From Prevotella vespertina (GTDB taxonomy: Bacteria; Bacteroidota; Bacteroidia; Bacteroidales; Bacteroidaceae): DNA of 64,000 nucleotides. The notes beneath the pieces were generated by a model. That model made no database searches. It was not told the DNA's origin and was given only the letters and a program-made list of their open reading frames with translations. This document shows positions 9,006 through 18,655 of the stretch, in pieces (within the stretch, counting starts at the first letter, position 1; each line of letters starts with the position of its first letter). Made by a program: the position numbers and the translations under genes. The DNA lies in assembly GCF_009728485.1 (NCBI RefSeq), contig NZ_VVIQ01000007.1:62001-126000 (forward strand), written 5' to 3'.

Positions 9006-10091
9006 ATGCGTAAAATTATTCATATAGACATGGATGCCTTCTTTGCTTCTGTAGAACAAAGAGATAATCCAGAACTGCGTGGCAAGCCAATAGCTGTTGG
9101 TTATGATGGGCCACGAGGAGTGGTATCTACGGCTAGTTATGAAGCCCGCCCTTATGGTGTTCACTCAGCTATGTCCATTGTACAAGCTAAGCGTCGTTGT
9201 CCAGACTTAATAATTGTTCCCTGCCATTTCGATAGATACAAGGAAGTTTCTAGGCAGATTCATCAAGTCTTCCATGAGTATACAGATCTTGTTGAACCAA
9301 TCTCTTTAGATGAGGCTTTCCTCGACGTGACAGAGAATAAGAAAGGTATTTCGATGGCTATAGACATTGCCAAAGAGATAAAACAGAAGATTCTTGAAAG
9401 GACTTCGTTAACAGCCTCAGCTGGAGTTAGCTATAATAAACTATTAGCAAAGATTGCTTCAGATATGCGCAAACCCGATGGCATTTATATTGTTCATCCT
9501 GATCGTGCAATGGATTTCATCGGCAGTCTTCCTATTGAAAAGTTATGGGGTGTTGGACCTAGAACTGCTGCCAAGATGCATGAAATGGGAGTTTTTAAAG
9601 GTGAACAATTACGTAATATATCTTACAATCATATGATCCAGGTTTTTGGAAAGATGGGGAAGATATATTATAATTTCTCTCGTGGCATTGATGAACGACC
9701 TGTAATCGTAAGTAGAGAACGTAAGTCAGTTGGCTGTGAACGTACTTTTCGTGAAGACTTACATATTGAGTCAAAGATTATAATAGAACTTTACCATCTC
9801 ACCTTAGAACTTGTAGAACGATTGACAAGAAACCAATTTGAAGGAAGAACACTCACTCTAAAGTTGAAATGGGATGCAACGACGCAGATAACACGTAGCT
9901 TAACACAAGGAAAAATCCTACGAACAAAGCATGATATACTCCCACTTGCAAAATTATTGCTCAGCGAAACAGACTATAAAAAGCATTCTATCCGTTTAAT
10001 GGGGTTATCGGTCTCTTCTTCAACAACTGATGGATTTGATGAGGAGAATACGCCAATCTGGGTGGAAGGAGACTTACCTTTCGAGAAGTAA
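9006..10091 (+). CDS. dinB: DNA polymerase IV (Y-family translesion polymerase)
   Basis: 361 residues from the ATG at 9006. The catalytic palm motifs are clear: HIDMDAFFASVEQ at the N-terminus and SLDEAFLDVT near residue 100, which carry the metal-binding acids. Helix-hairpin-helix and little-finger regions follow. The frame is open upstream to 8955, but those residues precede the universal MRKIIHIDMD start and overlap the promoter box. It is divergent from the exopolysaccharide operon and stands alone. No LexA-type operator was recognised. Confidence 0.95.
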   Translation: MRKIIHIDMDAFFASVEQRDNPELRGKPIAVGYDGPRGVVSTASYEARPYGVHSAMSIVQAKRRCPDLIIVPCHFDRYKEVSRQIHQVFHEYTDLVEPISLDEAFLDVTENKKGISMAIDIAKEIKQKILERTSLTASAGVSYNKLLAKIASDMRKPDGIYIVHPDRAMDFIGSLPIEKLWGVGPRTAAKMHEMGVFKGEQLRNISYNHMIQVFGKMGKIYYNFSRGIDERPVIVSRERKSVGCERTFREDLHIESKIIIELYHLTLELVERLTRNQFEGRTLTLKLKWDATTQITRSLTQGKILRTKHDILPLAKLLLSETDYKKHSIRLMGLSVSSSTTDGFDEENTPIWVEGDLPFEK

Positions 10092-10263
10092 GACGTTTCT
10101 TATCACATCTATCCTAACCTCATTCATTCTTCTAAAAGTCCTAGTTTGTTTCTCATATTAATTCTTTATGTGGGTACAGACTCCTAAGTACAATAATAGA
10201 AACGGCAAGTTTATGTACTACTTGCGAATGAGTAATATATAGATAAGGCATGTTTCGTATAGG

Positions 10264-10320
10264 AAATAGATTATTTTTATCTTCATAATAAATTAAACTT
10301 CAAGTAAAAATAATCTATTT
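10264..10320. terminator. Bidirectional hairpin between dinB and the phosphatase gene
   Basis: A perfect 16-bp inverted repeat (AAATAGATTATTTTTA at 10264-10279 and its complement at 10305-10320) with a 25-nt loop lies between two convergent genes. The arms end in A/T runs, so it can end transcription in both directions. TAAGGCAT-like sequences flank it as a looser outer pair. The rest of the 360-bp gap (10092-10453) is AT-rich with nothing else recognised. Confidence 0.6.
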
Positions 10321-10453
10321 TCTTATAAACGATAGTCTTATTTATTGGATAAGTAATGCCTTACAGCCTTTGAATTAAGACTATATTACACCATAGATGT
10401 AGCTTGGATAAAAAGGAAGAAGATATTACATACAAGCTGAGATATATTTGCAT

Positions 10454-10972
10454 TCATAATTCAAGCATACGAATTTCAGCATTACCCATTGGTAATATCT
10501 CATTCATGGGTTTATCAAAATAGACACTCTGAATAGCTTTGTTAATAATACCATGCCCCACAGCAAGCACCTTCTGATTGGGATATTCTGCACGTAACCA
10601 CGCTATAAACTCTGCCGCCCTAGCCTTTATTGCATCAATACTCTCAATATCTTTGGGCCATAATGTCGGATTCTTCAGATTAGATAAGTCAGGTATATAC
10701 TTACCAGTGAAGGCTCCCCAGTCACGCTCACGTAATAATGGAGTTGTACAAACAGACTTATCATGGGGGGCAGCAATAATCTCACAAGTATGAATACTGC
10801 GCCTTAAATCACTTGCAATGAAAGCATTTATTGGTTCAGCCTTGAGTTTCTCTGCCACTTCTTCAGCCTGTTTTACGCCGTTATCATTCAATTTCCCTTG
10901 TGTTTGTCCTTGCATGATACGATGCACGTTATCAATAGTTTCACCATGACGGACTAAATATAATAATGTCAT
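10454..10972 (-). CDS. Histidine phosphatase family protein (phosphoglycerate mutase-like)
   Basis: 172 residues, with the catalytic RHGET at residues 8-12 (LYLVRHGETIDNVHRIMQGQ) and the second catalytic histidine in VLAVGHGIINKAI near residue 140. These soluble enzymes form a phosphohistidine and remove phosphate from small molecules or proteins; the substrate cannot be read here. Single gene, convergent with dinB. The ATG at 10972 gives the canonical short N-terminus. Confidence 0.9.
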   Translation of the reverse strand: MTLLYLVRHGETIDNVHRIMQGQTQGKLNDNGVKQAEEVAEKLKAEPINAFIASDLRRSIHTCEIIAAPHDKSVCTTPLLRERDWGAFTGKYIPDLSNLKNPTLWPKDIESIDAIKARAAEFIAWLRAEYPNQKVLAVGHGIINKAIQSVYFDKPMNEILPMGNAEIRMLEL

Positions 10973-11043
10973 TTATTTATTTCTTTTTCATGCAAAAGTA
11001 ACAAATAGTTTACGAGTAAAGCCTTAGAATAGAGATTATTTTG

Positions 11044-11051
11044 TATTTTTG
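11044..11051 (+). promoter_or_regulatory. -7 promoter box before the DUF308 gene
   Basis: TATTTTTG fits TAnnTTTG and ends only 5 bp before the ATG at 11057. Either the mRNA is nearly leaderless or the real start is the in-frame ATG at 11096. Confidence 0.4.
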
Positions 11052-11056
11052 TAGCC

Positions 11057-11722
11057 ATGAAAGTACTACAAATATCAGCTATAAGAGCAATTCTTATGGC
11101 AGTGACAGGATTCCTTTTGGTGAAATATAACCAAGGAGCAATGACATGGTTAACCATTACCATCGGTCTACTCTTCTTCCTCTCGGGAGCGGTTTCATGT
11201 ATCGTCTATTATGTAGAAAAGGAACGTATTGCCAAAAGAAAGGCAAAAGCAGAGAAAGAAGAAGCCGACGCCTTGCAGTCGCCTTCATTCCCTCTTGCAG
11301 GAGTAGGAAGCGTTGTTTTAGGTATTATCCTAGCCATTATGCCCGAGACATTCGTTATTGGTATGGTCTATATTCTTGCAGCTTTACTCATTCTTGGTGC
11401 TATAAACTTGTTCATAACACTTGCCCGTTCAAAACAGTATGCACATGTTCCTGTCTATCTCTGGCTTCTCCCTACCCTCATCTTGATTGTCGCTATCTTC
11501 TCAATACACAAACCAATAGAGGCAGCGGCACTACCATTAAAAGTGATAGGATGGGCTTTCATGTGTTATGGAGTTATCGAATTACTCTTCTCTATACGTA
11601 ATTATTATATTCGAAAAGCATTTGAGAAGGCTGAAGAGAGTAAGATAGTTGAAGGCTTCAAACTCGCTAATGAGAATATTGAAGACGCTGAAATCATAGA
11701 AGAAGAGAAACCTACAACATAA
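11057..11722 (+). CDS. DUF308/HdeD-like membrane protein
   Basis: 221 residues with about six hydrophobic helices in two groups (residues 1-50 and 75-180), split by a charged cytoplasmic loop (residues 55-75, KERIAKRKAKAEKEEADA) and ending in an acidic tail. The pattern MTWLTITIGLLFFLSGAVSC matches the DUF308 repeat family that includes E. coli HdeD, an acid-stress protein; no function is shown for this member. It stands alone. If the promoter box at 11044 is used, the start may be the ATG at 11096, which would trim the first 13 residues. Confidence 0.8.
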   Translation: MKVLQISAIRAILMAVTGFLLVKYNQGAMTWLTITIGLLFFLSGAVSCIVYYVEKERIAKRKAKAEKEEADALQSPSFPLAGVGSVVLGIILAIMPETFVIGMVYILAALLILGAINLFITLARSKQYAHVPVYLWLLPTLILIVAIFSIHKPIEAAALPLKVIGWAFMCYGVIELLFSIRNYYIRKAFEKAEESKIVEGFKLANENIEDAEIIEEEKPTT

Positions 11723-11731
11723 CAAACAAAC

Positions 11732-11763
11732 AGCAGCTAACCCGAAAACACAGGTTAGCTGCT
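11732..11763 (+). terminator. Hairpin after the DUF308 gene
   Basis: An 11-bp perfect stem, AGCAGCTAACC (11732-11742) with GGTTAGCTGCT (11753-11763), lies 10 bp after the stop. A second small dyad, ATCAGTG/CACTGAT, lies at 11782-11803, on the side of the convergent gene. Confidence 0.6.
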
Positions 11764-11821
11764 TACTGATTATTAACTTTCATCAGTGATTATGAGCACT
11801 GATACTCAAGTGAAGAACACT

Positions 11822-12475
11822 CTATAAGAATCTAATCTCACCAAAGAAGTCGGGTCGATGGAAGTCGGGTGCTGGCAAGTCTATCGGATTCCACGATAGG
11901 AAATGAGGCTTTGTTGTCTTGTCACCGCACTTATAGAAATTAGCACGCATTGTCTTCCCGGAGAGATTCTTTAGGTTATGACGGAAGAAAGAAGATACAG
12001 GGACTACCAAAGCAAGTTCCCATTTCTGCTTGTTCTCTTTCATTTCAAAGGGTTCACGACCCAGTGATGACCAACGCTCAATGGCATTTAATACATCTGA
12101 TGGGGCTTTCGATCTGTCCTCACGACCTTTTCCATTACATAGTAGGACTGTACCAATACAATTGGTTTCAAGGTTATAATAGCCTCCTTCTACATCTGGA
12201 CTGACAAAGAACTCACAGCAAGAGTCTTCCCAAACAGGACCTAAGTCAGTTCCAGAGACGGCTCTCACACAATCTTCCTCCACACGATAATGGAGTAAGA
12301 TAGCATCCCCCTTATGGGCAATCGCAAACTCTACTTGTGGACAATAAGGGTAATCAGCAGCCCAATCAACCGTATCTATTTTCTGATAAGTAACCTTTTC
12401 AGCTCTAAAAAGAGCTGGGATATCAGCAGCATTAACCTGCTGATCGTCTATTCTTCGTACTTCTAATTGTTTCAT
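11822..12475 (-). CDS. CBM9/DOMON-like carbohydrate-binding family protein
   Basis: 217 residues without a signal peptide. The pattern matches the CBM9-like single-domain proteins common in Bacteroidetes: VWEDSCCEFFVSPD in the middle, YYNLETNCIGT, and the C-terminal signature PHFLSWNPIDLPAPDFHRPD then FFGEIRF. Such domains are beta-sandwiches that bind carbohydrate or similar ligands; no enzymatic role is known to me. Its ATG overlaps the stop of the sugar kinase-like gene (ATGA at 12472-12475), so it is the last gene of the glycan-degradation block and is coupled to that gene. Confidence 0.75.
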   Translation of the reverse strand: MKQLEVRRIDDQQVNAADIPALFRAEKVTYQKIDTVDWAADYPYCPQVEFAIAHKGDAILLHYRVEEDCVRAVSGTDLGPVWEDSCCEFFVSPDVEGGYYNLETNCIGTVLLCNGKGREDRSKAPSDVLNAIERWSSLGREPFEMKENKQKWELALVVPVSSFFRHNLKNLSGKTMRANFYKCGDKTTKPHFLSWNPIDLPAPDFHRPDFFGEIRFL

Positions 12476-13563
12476 TGTTTTAATGTTTTCTGAACAAAGT
12501 CAGCCATCATCTGATCATGTTTACGCACATCACGATAGAGTAAGAGCTGATTACGTGAGCGAACAAGGTTGTGCTCCGCATACTTAGTCTTAAAGTATAC
12601 ATCCCCATTAAGGTAATCGGCGAGGAAACGGGAACACTGCATAAAGGGGAAGAGGGCTACTGCATAAGGTAAATGACTCGTTTCTACTTCTGTTAAGAAG
12701 CTACCCGCACTACAGAGATATCCCTCTGTGAAGGATATAAAAATGTTCTCTTTGAATCCAACAGCCTGATAATTGTCACTATCTTCAGCTACATTATTAG
12801 CACCAGTACGTAAGAAGTCTCCATAATCAGAGAATATAAAGCTAGGCATAACAGTGTCAAGGTCTATCACGCAAAGCACCTTTCCTGATTCATCGAAGAG
12901 CATATTATTAACCTTGGTATCGCAGTGACAGGTGCGTTTAGGTAATACGCCCTCACGATAAAGGCGTTCAGCAAGGCACATCTCATCCGCATTACGATAC
13001 AATTCTTCGATGATATCCTGCACACTAGATGCTCTTCCCTTAACATCAGCACTTACGGCTGCTTGTAACTGACGCATACGAAGCTCCATATTATGGAAGT
13101 CTGGTATCACCTCACCAAGCGGTTCTTTCAAGTCGACTAACATCTTCTCGAAATTGCCAAAGGTCTCTCCACAACAGAAAGCGCTATCTGGATTCACCTC
13201 TTCCTTAGTAACAGAATCAGGGATAAAGACGCTCATTCGCCAGTAACGACCATACACATCTTGATAATAAGTGCGCCCATCTGTAGTCTTAACGAATTGT
13301 AAGCACTTGCGATCAACATCCTGTTCTCCCTGTTGAATCAGCTTCTGGCGAATATGAGAAGTAACAAGTTCAATGTTGTGTTGCAAGAGTTCAACATCAG
13401 TAAAAATGGCATCATTAATGCGTTGCAATATATAATCAGGAGTATCTTTCCCTATTGTTGACACTCGCAGCGTCTCATTGATTAGCCCGTTACCAATAGG
13501 ACTCACACTTTCTACAATGCCGTTTATACGGAACTGAGAAACCACGTTATTAAAATCAGTCAT
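12472..13563 (-). CDS. Aminoglycoside/choline kinase-fold sugar kinase, related to N-acetylhexosamine kinase
   Basis: 363 residues. The N-terminal lobe has GNGLINETLRVSTIGKDTPD and YILQRIND; the C-lobe has the catalytic loop HCDTKVNNMLF and the metal-binding segment VLCVIDLDTVMPSFIFSDYG. This layout matches the family holding N-acetylhexosamine 1-kinase (NahK) of bifidobacteria. With GH20, GH92 and GH130 genes upstream, phosphorylation of GlcNAc or another liberated hexose is the likely role. There is no signal peptide, so it is cytoplasmic. The exact sugar and the phosphorylated position are not visible. Confidence 0.75.
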   Translation of the reverse strand: MTDFNNVVSQFRINGIVESVSPIGNGLINETLRVSTIGKDTPDYILQRINDAIFTDVELLQHNIELVTSHIRQKLIQQGEQDVDRKCLQFVKTTDGRTYYQDVYGRYWRMSVFIPDSVTKEEVNPDSAFCCGETFGNFEKMLVDLKEPLGEVIPDFHNMELRMRQLQAAVSADVKGRASSVQDIIEELYRNADEMCLAERLYREGVLPKRTCHCDTKVNNMLFDESGKVLCVIDLDTVMPSFIFSDYGDFLRTGANNVAEDSDNYQAVGFKENIFISFTEGYLCSAGSFLTEVETSHLPYAVALFPFMQCSRFLADYLNGDVYFKTKYAEHNLVRSRNQLLLYRDVRKHDQMMADFVQKTLKQ

Positions 13564-13586
13564 AGCTTGATTAAGTAATTAAAGGT

Positions 13587-13638
13587 CGATACCCATGACT
13601 CGCCAAAGGCTTTCAATGACATAGAGTCATGCGTATCG
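13587..13638 (-). terminator. Hairpin between the GH92 and kinase genes
   Basis: 15-bp arms with one mismatch (13587-13601 and 13624-13638, CGATACSCATGACTC) are followed on the minus strand by a T/A-rich run. It lies after the GH92 stop and before the kinase ATG, so it may partly separate their expression. Confidence 0.55.
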
Positions 13639-13670
13639 GATAGGTTATTTTACTAGTGTTTGATCATTGC

Positions 13671-15821
13671 CTAAGGGCGATCTGATGGCTTAACACCGAA
13701 TTGCGAAGGCTTATTCCCCATAACAAATTCGAGTGTTCCACCACGTACTATATCCTTAAAGTCAATGTAAGAACGAGTATAAGGCTTGCCATTCAGCTTC
13801 GCACTTTGTATATACTTATTCTCGGAACTATTGTTATGCGCAACTACACGGAAAGTCTTTCCATTACCAACATTCAATGTTGCTTCATCGAAGAGTGGCG
13901 ATCCAAAGACATAACGACCACCAGCTGGATCAACCTGATAGAAGCCTACCGAAGACAGGATATACCATGCTGACATCTGTCCAACATCCTCATTTCCACT
14001 CAAACCATCAAAGTCATCATGATACAAGTTAGCCAATACATAGCGTATCTTGTCAGCCCCTTTCCAAGGTTGCCCAACATAGTTATACATATAGAGAATG
14101 TGGTGACTTGGCTCGTTACCATGCGCATATTGACCAATTAAGCCAGTAATGTCTGGTGAGGCTTCAGCGCCCATATCACCATTGACAATGAACAGTGAAT
14201 CGAGCTTTGAAACGAATGGTTTCTCGCCACCAAAGGCAGCTACAAGCCCGTGAACATCATGTGGAACTAACCAAACATACTGCCAAGCATTACCCTCAGT
14301 ATAGTCATCCTGACGATGAACAGTGCTGAATGGATCGAATGGCTCACGGAACTTATGGTCGGAAGTAACGCCTCTCATGAACTTTGTTTGCTTATCGAAA
14401 TAGAAGTCACGATACGACTGGCTACGCTTGTAGAAGTACTTGTAGTCCTCTGTCTTACCCAACTGCTTGGCAAGTTTGGCGATACAAGCATCAGCGAGCG
14501 CATACTCTAATCCCTTAGCAACCGTCTCCTTCTCTGGGTCGAGATCACAAGGAATATAGCCGTACTTCTTCAATAGTCCCATACCTCTTTCATCTCTCAT
14601 TGCAGAGGCTTTAACCGCTTCGAAGACAGCCTTCTTATCCACATTAAATCCCTTCAAAGCAATGTCAACAAGTACAGGAATACCAGGGTTACCCACCATA
14701 CAGTCTGTTTCATTACCCATCAAGTGCCAAACAGGGAGCTTACCTTGTTGCTTGAAGATATGTAGCATTGTCTCTGCAAGATCACGTTGCATCTCTGGTT
14801 GAATAAGCGTCATCAAAGGGAAGGCTGCACGATAAGTGTCCCACAGAGAGAAGGTGGTGTAATCAGTAAAATCACCCTTATGCGTCTTACCATCTGCCCC
14901 ACGATACTCGCCATTCACATCACTAAACACTGAAGGGGCTATCATCGTGTGATAAAGTGCCGTATAGAATATACGTTTCGCACGCTCGTCCTGTGTCTTA
15001 ATTGCAATCTTACTTAGCTCACGATTCCAATCGGCATTCGCTTTAGCCACAACACTTGCAAAGTTCCAACCAGGAAGCTCCTGTTGCAGGTTCTCTCGAG
15101 CGTTCTCTACGCTAACAGCAGATATACCCACCTTCACTAAAAGCGGCTGATTGGTTGAGGCAACAGAGAATATTCCTATTGTATCACGCTCATTCTCTTC
15201 AAGTTTAACTGGCTCGGAAAACTCCGCAACAAAGTAAACTCGCTGATCTTTAGCCCATCCTTCAGACATTCGGAATCCTGTAATGGTCTTATCTGACTCC
15301 TGTTTGAACTTGCAAGAAGTCATCTTATCCCATCCAATCCCTTGTGCAAGATTCAATGCTATATAGCCCTTTGTAGCATCTGCTGGGAATGAGTAACGAT
15401 GAAAGGCTACACGTTGGGTTGCGGTCAACTCAACCCTAATTCCAGAAGCTAACATCACCGAATAATAACCTGGACGTACATATTCTGCTTTATGCGAGAA
15501 CTTCACTTCGCGCTGTGAAGGGTTGGTCATAGGTAATAGAGAAACATCACCCAAGTCGCCAATACCCGTACCACTAAGGTGCATCTGACCGAAGCCAATC
15601 ACTGTTGAGTCGCTATAATGATAGCCTGAACACCAATCCCAACCTTGTTTCTTTTGCGTTGGACCTGCCTGGATATTACCAAATGGAACATTAGCACCTA
15701 GGAAGACATGACCATGACCACCTGTACCAATGAAAGGATTCACATACTGCGTGTAGTCTTGTGCACTAACAGAGAAGATTGTTGCTAGCGCTACAGCAGC
15801 AGTCAAAAAGATTTTCTTCAT
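13671..15821 (-). CDS. GH92 family alpha-mannosidase (first copy)
   Basis: 716 residues. Signal peptide at 1-20 (MKKIFLTAAVALATIFSVSA), then the GH92 opening YTQYVNPFIGTGGHGHVFLG. GH92 motifs include FSLWDTYRAAFPLMTLIQPE, GNETDCMVGNPGIPV, SGNEDVGQMSAWYILSSVGF and YQVDPAGGRYVFGSPLF. GH92 enzymes are Ca-dependent inverting exo-alpha-mannosidases that trim N-glycan or yeast mannan; the linkage cannot be read here. With only a signal peptide and no lipobox it should be periplasmic or secreted. It is about 30 residues shorter than the second GH92 protein and clearly divergent from it. Confidence 0.93.
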   Translation of the reverse strand: MKKIFLTAAVALATIFSVSAQDYTQYVNPFIGTGGHGHVFLGANVPFGNIQAGPTQKKQGWDWCSGYHYSDSTVIGFGQMHLSGTGIGDLGDVSLLPMTNPSQREVKFSHKAEYVRPGYYSVMLASGIRVELTATQRVAFHRYSFPADATKGYIALNLAQGIGWDKMTSCKFKQESDKTITGFRMSEGWAKDQRVYFVAEFSEPVKLEENERDTIGIFSVASTNQPLLVKVGISAVSVENARENLQQELPGWNFASVVAKANADWNRELSKIAIKTQDERAKRIFYTALYHTMIAPSVFSDVNGEYRGADGKTHKGDFTDYTTFSLWDTYRAAFPLMTLIQPEMQRDLAETMLHIFKQQGKLPVWHLMGNETDCMVGNPGIPVLVDIALKGFNVDKKAVFEAVKASAMRDERGMGLLKKYGYIPCDLDPEKETVAKGLEYALADACIAKLAKQLGKTEDYKYFYKRSQSYRDFYFDKQTKFMRGVTSDHKFREPFDPFSTVHRQDDYTEGNAWQYVWLVPHDVHGLVAAFGGEKPFVSKLDSLFIVNGDMGAEASPDITGLIGQYAHGNEPSHHILYMYNYVGQPWKGADKIRYVLANLYHDDFDGLSGNEDVGQMSAWYILSSVGFYQVDPAGGRYVFGSPLFDEATLNVGNGKTFRVVAHNNSSENKYIQSAKLNGKPYTRSYIDFKDIVRGGTLEFVMGNKPSQFGVKPSDRP

Positions 15822-16298
15822 AAAGTTATAAATACTATTTATGACGACAGAATGACTCTACTCCGCATCGGGAGTTCTACTGTCTATGATTGAAAAGAAT
15901 ATTCACTTACTGAACGGAGTACATAGAGAAAGCCTTAACGGAATATCCTTTACGAATAAAAGAGAGGGTAATATTTCTGCTCACTAACTCACTGATAAAG
16001 TTTAAGTTATAATCCCGTTGGACTAATTAGGCTGGCTAGTACCACTGTTTTAAGTTATATTGATGAGACAAATTTAGCAACTATTAATGACATATCAAAA
16101 CATTTCAATAACAAATGTCATTGCATAGTAGAAAAATGGACAAGCAAACGGGAGTGAAGAGGAGGAAGTCGCTTTCATCGGTGGAAAGTCTTATACGCAT
16201 TGCGCCGCACAAACGATAGGAAAGGGAGAAGCCATAGAGGGGATATAGCTCCGCCGACTCCTATCGTATCATGGAGTATCATCAGCATGATACCAAAA

Positions 16299-16386
16299 AT
16301 GACTCGTATGTAATAACGAAATGACTCGTATGTGTCAGTGCCTGTTACTCGTATGTGTCAAAGGGGCTAACACATACGTGTCAATT
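16299..16386. repeat. 22-bp module array, ACTCGTATGTGTCA family
   Basis: Units start at 16299, 16321, 16343 and 16365. The first three carry ACTCGTATGT in the same place; the fourth carries the core inverted (ACACATACGTGTC). The spacing is exactly 22 bp. The core has weak dyad symmetry (TGAC...GTCA). Confidence 0.8.
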
Positions 16387-16420
16387 TAGTAGGTCTAGCG
16401 TCAAGGAATTTGAGAACGCA

Positions 16421-16454
16421 TGAAGGCTTGGCACTAGATTGTACCAAGCCTTCA
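16421..16454. terminator. Hairpin downstream of the GH20 gene
   Basis: A perfect 11-bp stem, TGAAGGCTTGG / CCAAGCCTTCA. A second short dyad, TTCGCC/GGCGAA (16474-16492), lies closer to the GH20 stop at 16502. Either could end the GH20 transcript; neither has a strong T-run on the minus strand. Confidence 0.45.
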
Positions 16455-16501
16455 GTTTCTTCTTATTCATACGTTCGCCGTGATAAGGCGAATCCGTCGA
16501 C

Positions 16502-18598
16502 TTACTTCTTATTGATGATAATCTCATCAGTGAAGATCCACGCATCTGGCTCACGCGAGGTGGCTTTCAAACGCACATAACGCGCCCGTACCGAACCCTT
16601 CCAGCGATAGGGATAAACAAGGTAGTCGCTGTCTGTCTTGATACCAGGGAGCGTCTTATCTATTGTGGTAAACTTCTTTCCATCCTTTGAGACAAGTAGT
16701 GTTATGGTGTTAGGAACATAGATGACAGCCTCCAGCTGGTGCATGAAGTTGGCTTCCACATCCTTGATATCAGTTACCTTCCCCATGTCAACAATCACGT
16801 CAACGCCTGTGCTATCTATGAAGCCCTGCCATCTTCCCTCAAGGTAGCCCCAGTCGCCACACAATCCATTGGTCAGCGTACTATCGCCTTCTGCACGATA
16901 TTTCTCAGCGTATCGACCGAGATAGGTCACGGGCTTACCCAAACCTTCATGCTGCACGATGGAACGGCTTTCAGGGCGTGCGCCTTTCTCTTTTCGAATG
17001 TCGAAAGCATTATAGCCAGCACGTTTGAGCGCATCAGTTGCCGTAATTACTCGTTGACGGAAGTCGGCATAGCCTGTACGTTGCTTCGTCCATCCCGTCT
17101 CGGCTAGTGCAAGTAATCGGGGGTATATCATATACTCTAAATGGTCAGGTTTCTCTATGAATTCCGTCCATACACAACCCTGTACACCATCAATATATTT
17201 CTCCAAAGACGTACCCTTATAAGCCGCTGGGATAGGGTCATAGTTGTAAGTCTTCTCCAATCTCGTATATCCTCCTTGCGCCTTTGGTTCCGTCATGGGG
17301 TCGTCCTGATACATATTCAAATAGCAGAACTCTTGCGGTGCCATGACCACGTGATGCCCACTCTTAGCGGCAGTCAATCCTGCTTCAGTGCCACGCCATG
17401 ACATGACAGCGGCATTGGGAGCCAAGGTACCTTCCATGATTTCATCCCATCCGAGGAGCTTTCTGCCATTATCGTTGAGGAAGCGTTCTATGCGGTGAGT
17501 GAAATGACTCTGTAACTCGGCTACGTCCTTTAGATGATAGTCCTTCATCACACGCTGACAGTCGGGACAGGTCTTCCATGTGCGGCGTTCAGCCTCATCG
17601 CCTCCTATGTGAATGTACTTTGAAGGGAAGAGTTGCATTACCTCCTTCAATACATTCTCCATGAAGGTATAGGTCTGTTCTTTCCCTACGCATAAATCTG
17701 ACTGAGTATAGGGCTTACCCGTACATGACAACTCTGGGTAAGCATAGACAACCTCATCACTGTGCCCAGGCATTTCAATCTCTGGTATGATGGTGATATG
17801 GCGTGCAGCGGCATAATCGACAATCTCTTTAATGCCGTCCTGCGTGTAATAGCCACCATGTATATTCATTCCCTTCCAACATACGAGGCTATCAGGATCA
17901 GGCGAATACTGGCGGTTCTTTCTGTTCCACCACTTCGTCCAGTCAGATTCTGTTCTATAGGCAGTCTCCTCTGTTAGGCGTGGATATTGCTTCACTTCCA
18001 TGCGCCATCCACCGCCGTCAGTGAGGTGCCAGTGGAATCTGTCAAGCTTGAAGTACGCCATAGCGTCCAGTTGCTTCTTGATTTCATCTTTCCACCAGAA
18101 GTGTCTTGAGCAGTCTATCATCAGACCACGATAAGCGAAACGGGGTGTATCTGTTATCTTTACGCAAGGAATCTGGCGGTCCTGCTCCAGCTGTCGTAGT
18201 GTTTGCAAACCATAGAAAAGTCCCATAGGAGTTCTCGCCTGTATGGTCACTGCTGTTGGCGTAACATTTAATTCATACCCTTGTAGACTTACGCTATCTG
18301 CCGCCATCGCTGCCTCCTGTTCCGTACCAGTACAGATGAGGCGCAAGGGTGCATCAGCAGAAGGGTTCTTTACGGATGAGAACGGGATACTCATTACATC
18401 TGAGGTGTACTGATTCAGTGTCTTGAAGTCCTCTCCTTTAAGATTGGTCACGCCTTGTAGCCCCTTAGCCAATGTGAAAGTGCCTTGCTGACGAGTGATA
18501 CTCTCGGGTTGAGGGATAATGCTCTGCGCACAGACAGGTTGTGTGATTGACGCTGATAATAGCAAGAATGCTGCGCCTATAAATACTTTTTTAATCAT
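16502..18598 (-). CDS. GH20 beta-N-acetylhexosaminidase with C-terminal F5/8C-like domain
   Basis: 698 residues. Signal peptide at 1-24; GH20b-type N-terminal domain to about 150; catalytic TIM barrel at about 150-510 with the Asp-Glu pair in HIGGDEAE (D334, E335) and the barrel start YRGLMIDCSRHFW; then a beta-sandwich C-terminal domain (about 550-698) resembling discoidin/F5/8C domains (ITLLVSKDGKKFTTID, RARYVRLKATS). It removes terminal GlcNAc or GalNAc by substrate-assisted catalysis. Placed between two GH92 genes, it fits removal of antennary GlcNAc from N-glycans before mannose trimming. Only 57 bp separate it from the upstream GH92 gene, so they are probably co-transcribed. Confidence 0.94.
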   Translation of the reverse strand: MIKKVFIGAAFLLLSASITQPVCAQSIIPQPESITRQQGTFTLAKGLQGVTNLKGEDFKTLNQYTSDVMSIPFSSVKNPSADAPLRLICTGTEQEAAMAADSVSLQGYELNVTPTAVTIQARTPMGLFYGLQTLRQLEQDRQIPCVKITDTPRFAYRGLMIDCSRHFWWKDEIKKQLDAMAYFKLDRFHWHLTDGGGWRMEVKQYPRLTEETAYRTESDWTKWWNRKNRQYSPDPDSLVCWKGMNIHGGYYTQDGIKEIVDYAAARHITIIPEIEMPGHSDEVVYAYPELSCTGKPYTQSDLCVGKEQTYTFMENVLKEVMQLFPSKYIHIGGDEAERRTWKTCPDCQRVMKDYHLKDVAELQSHFTHRIERFLNDNGRKLLGWDEIMEGTLAPNAAVMSWRGTEAGLTAAKSGHHVVMAPQEFCYLNMYQDDPMTEPKAQGGYTRLEKTYNYDPIPAAYKGTSLEKYIDGVQGCVWTEFIEKPDHLEYMIYPRLLALAETGWTKQRTGYADFRQRVITATDALKRAGYNAFDIRKEKGARPESRSIVQHEGLGKPVTYLGRYAEKYRAEGDSTLTNGLCGDWGYLEGRWQGFIDSTGVDVIVDMGKVTDIKDVEANFMHQLEAVIYVPNTITLLVSKDGKKFTTIDKTLPGIKTDSDYLVYPYRWKGSVRARYVRLKATSREPDAWIFTDEIIINKK

Positions 18599-18655
18599 GA
18601 CTATAGTGTCGTTGTGGTGGGATATACGATAGGTATTAGCCTCGAATGCCCCACC

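Larger units (their letters stand above)
15822..16501. other. 680-bp gene-free region between GH92 and GH20 genes
   Basis: It holds the 22-bp array at 16299-16386, an inverted pair ACGATAGGA (16213-16221) / TCCTATCGT (16259-16267), a small dyad GTATCAT-cagc-ATGATAC just before the array, and the hairpins near 16421-16492. The part next to the GH92 start (15822-16200) shows no gene or clear promoter box. Confidence 0.6.

Noticed and set aside
10969..11163. 64-residue minus-strand reading frame upstream of the phosphatase
   Set aside because: It lies opposite the start of the DUF308 gene and has no recognisable domain; judged a shadow.
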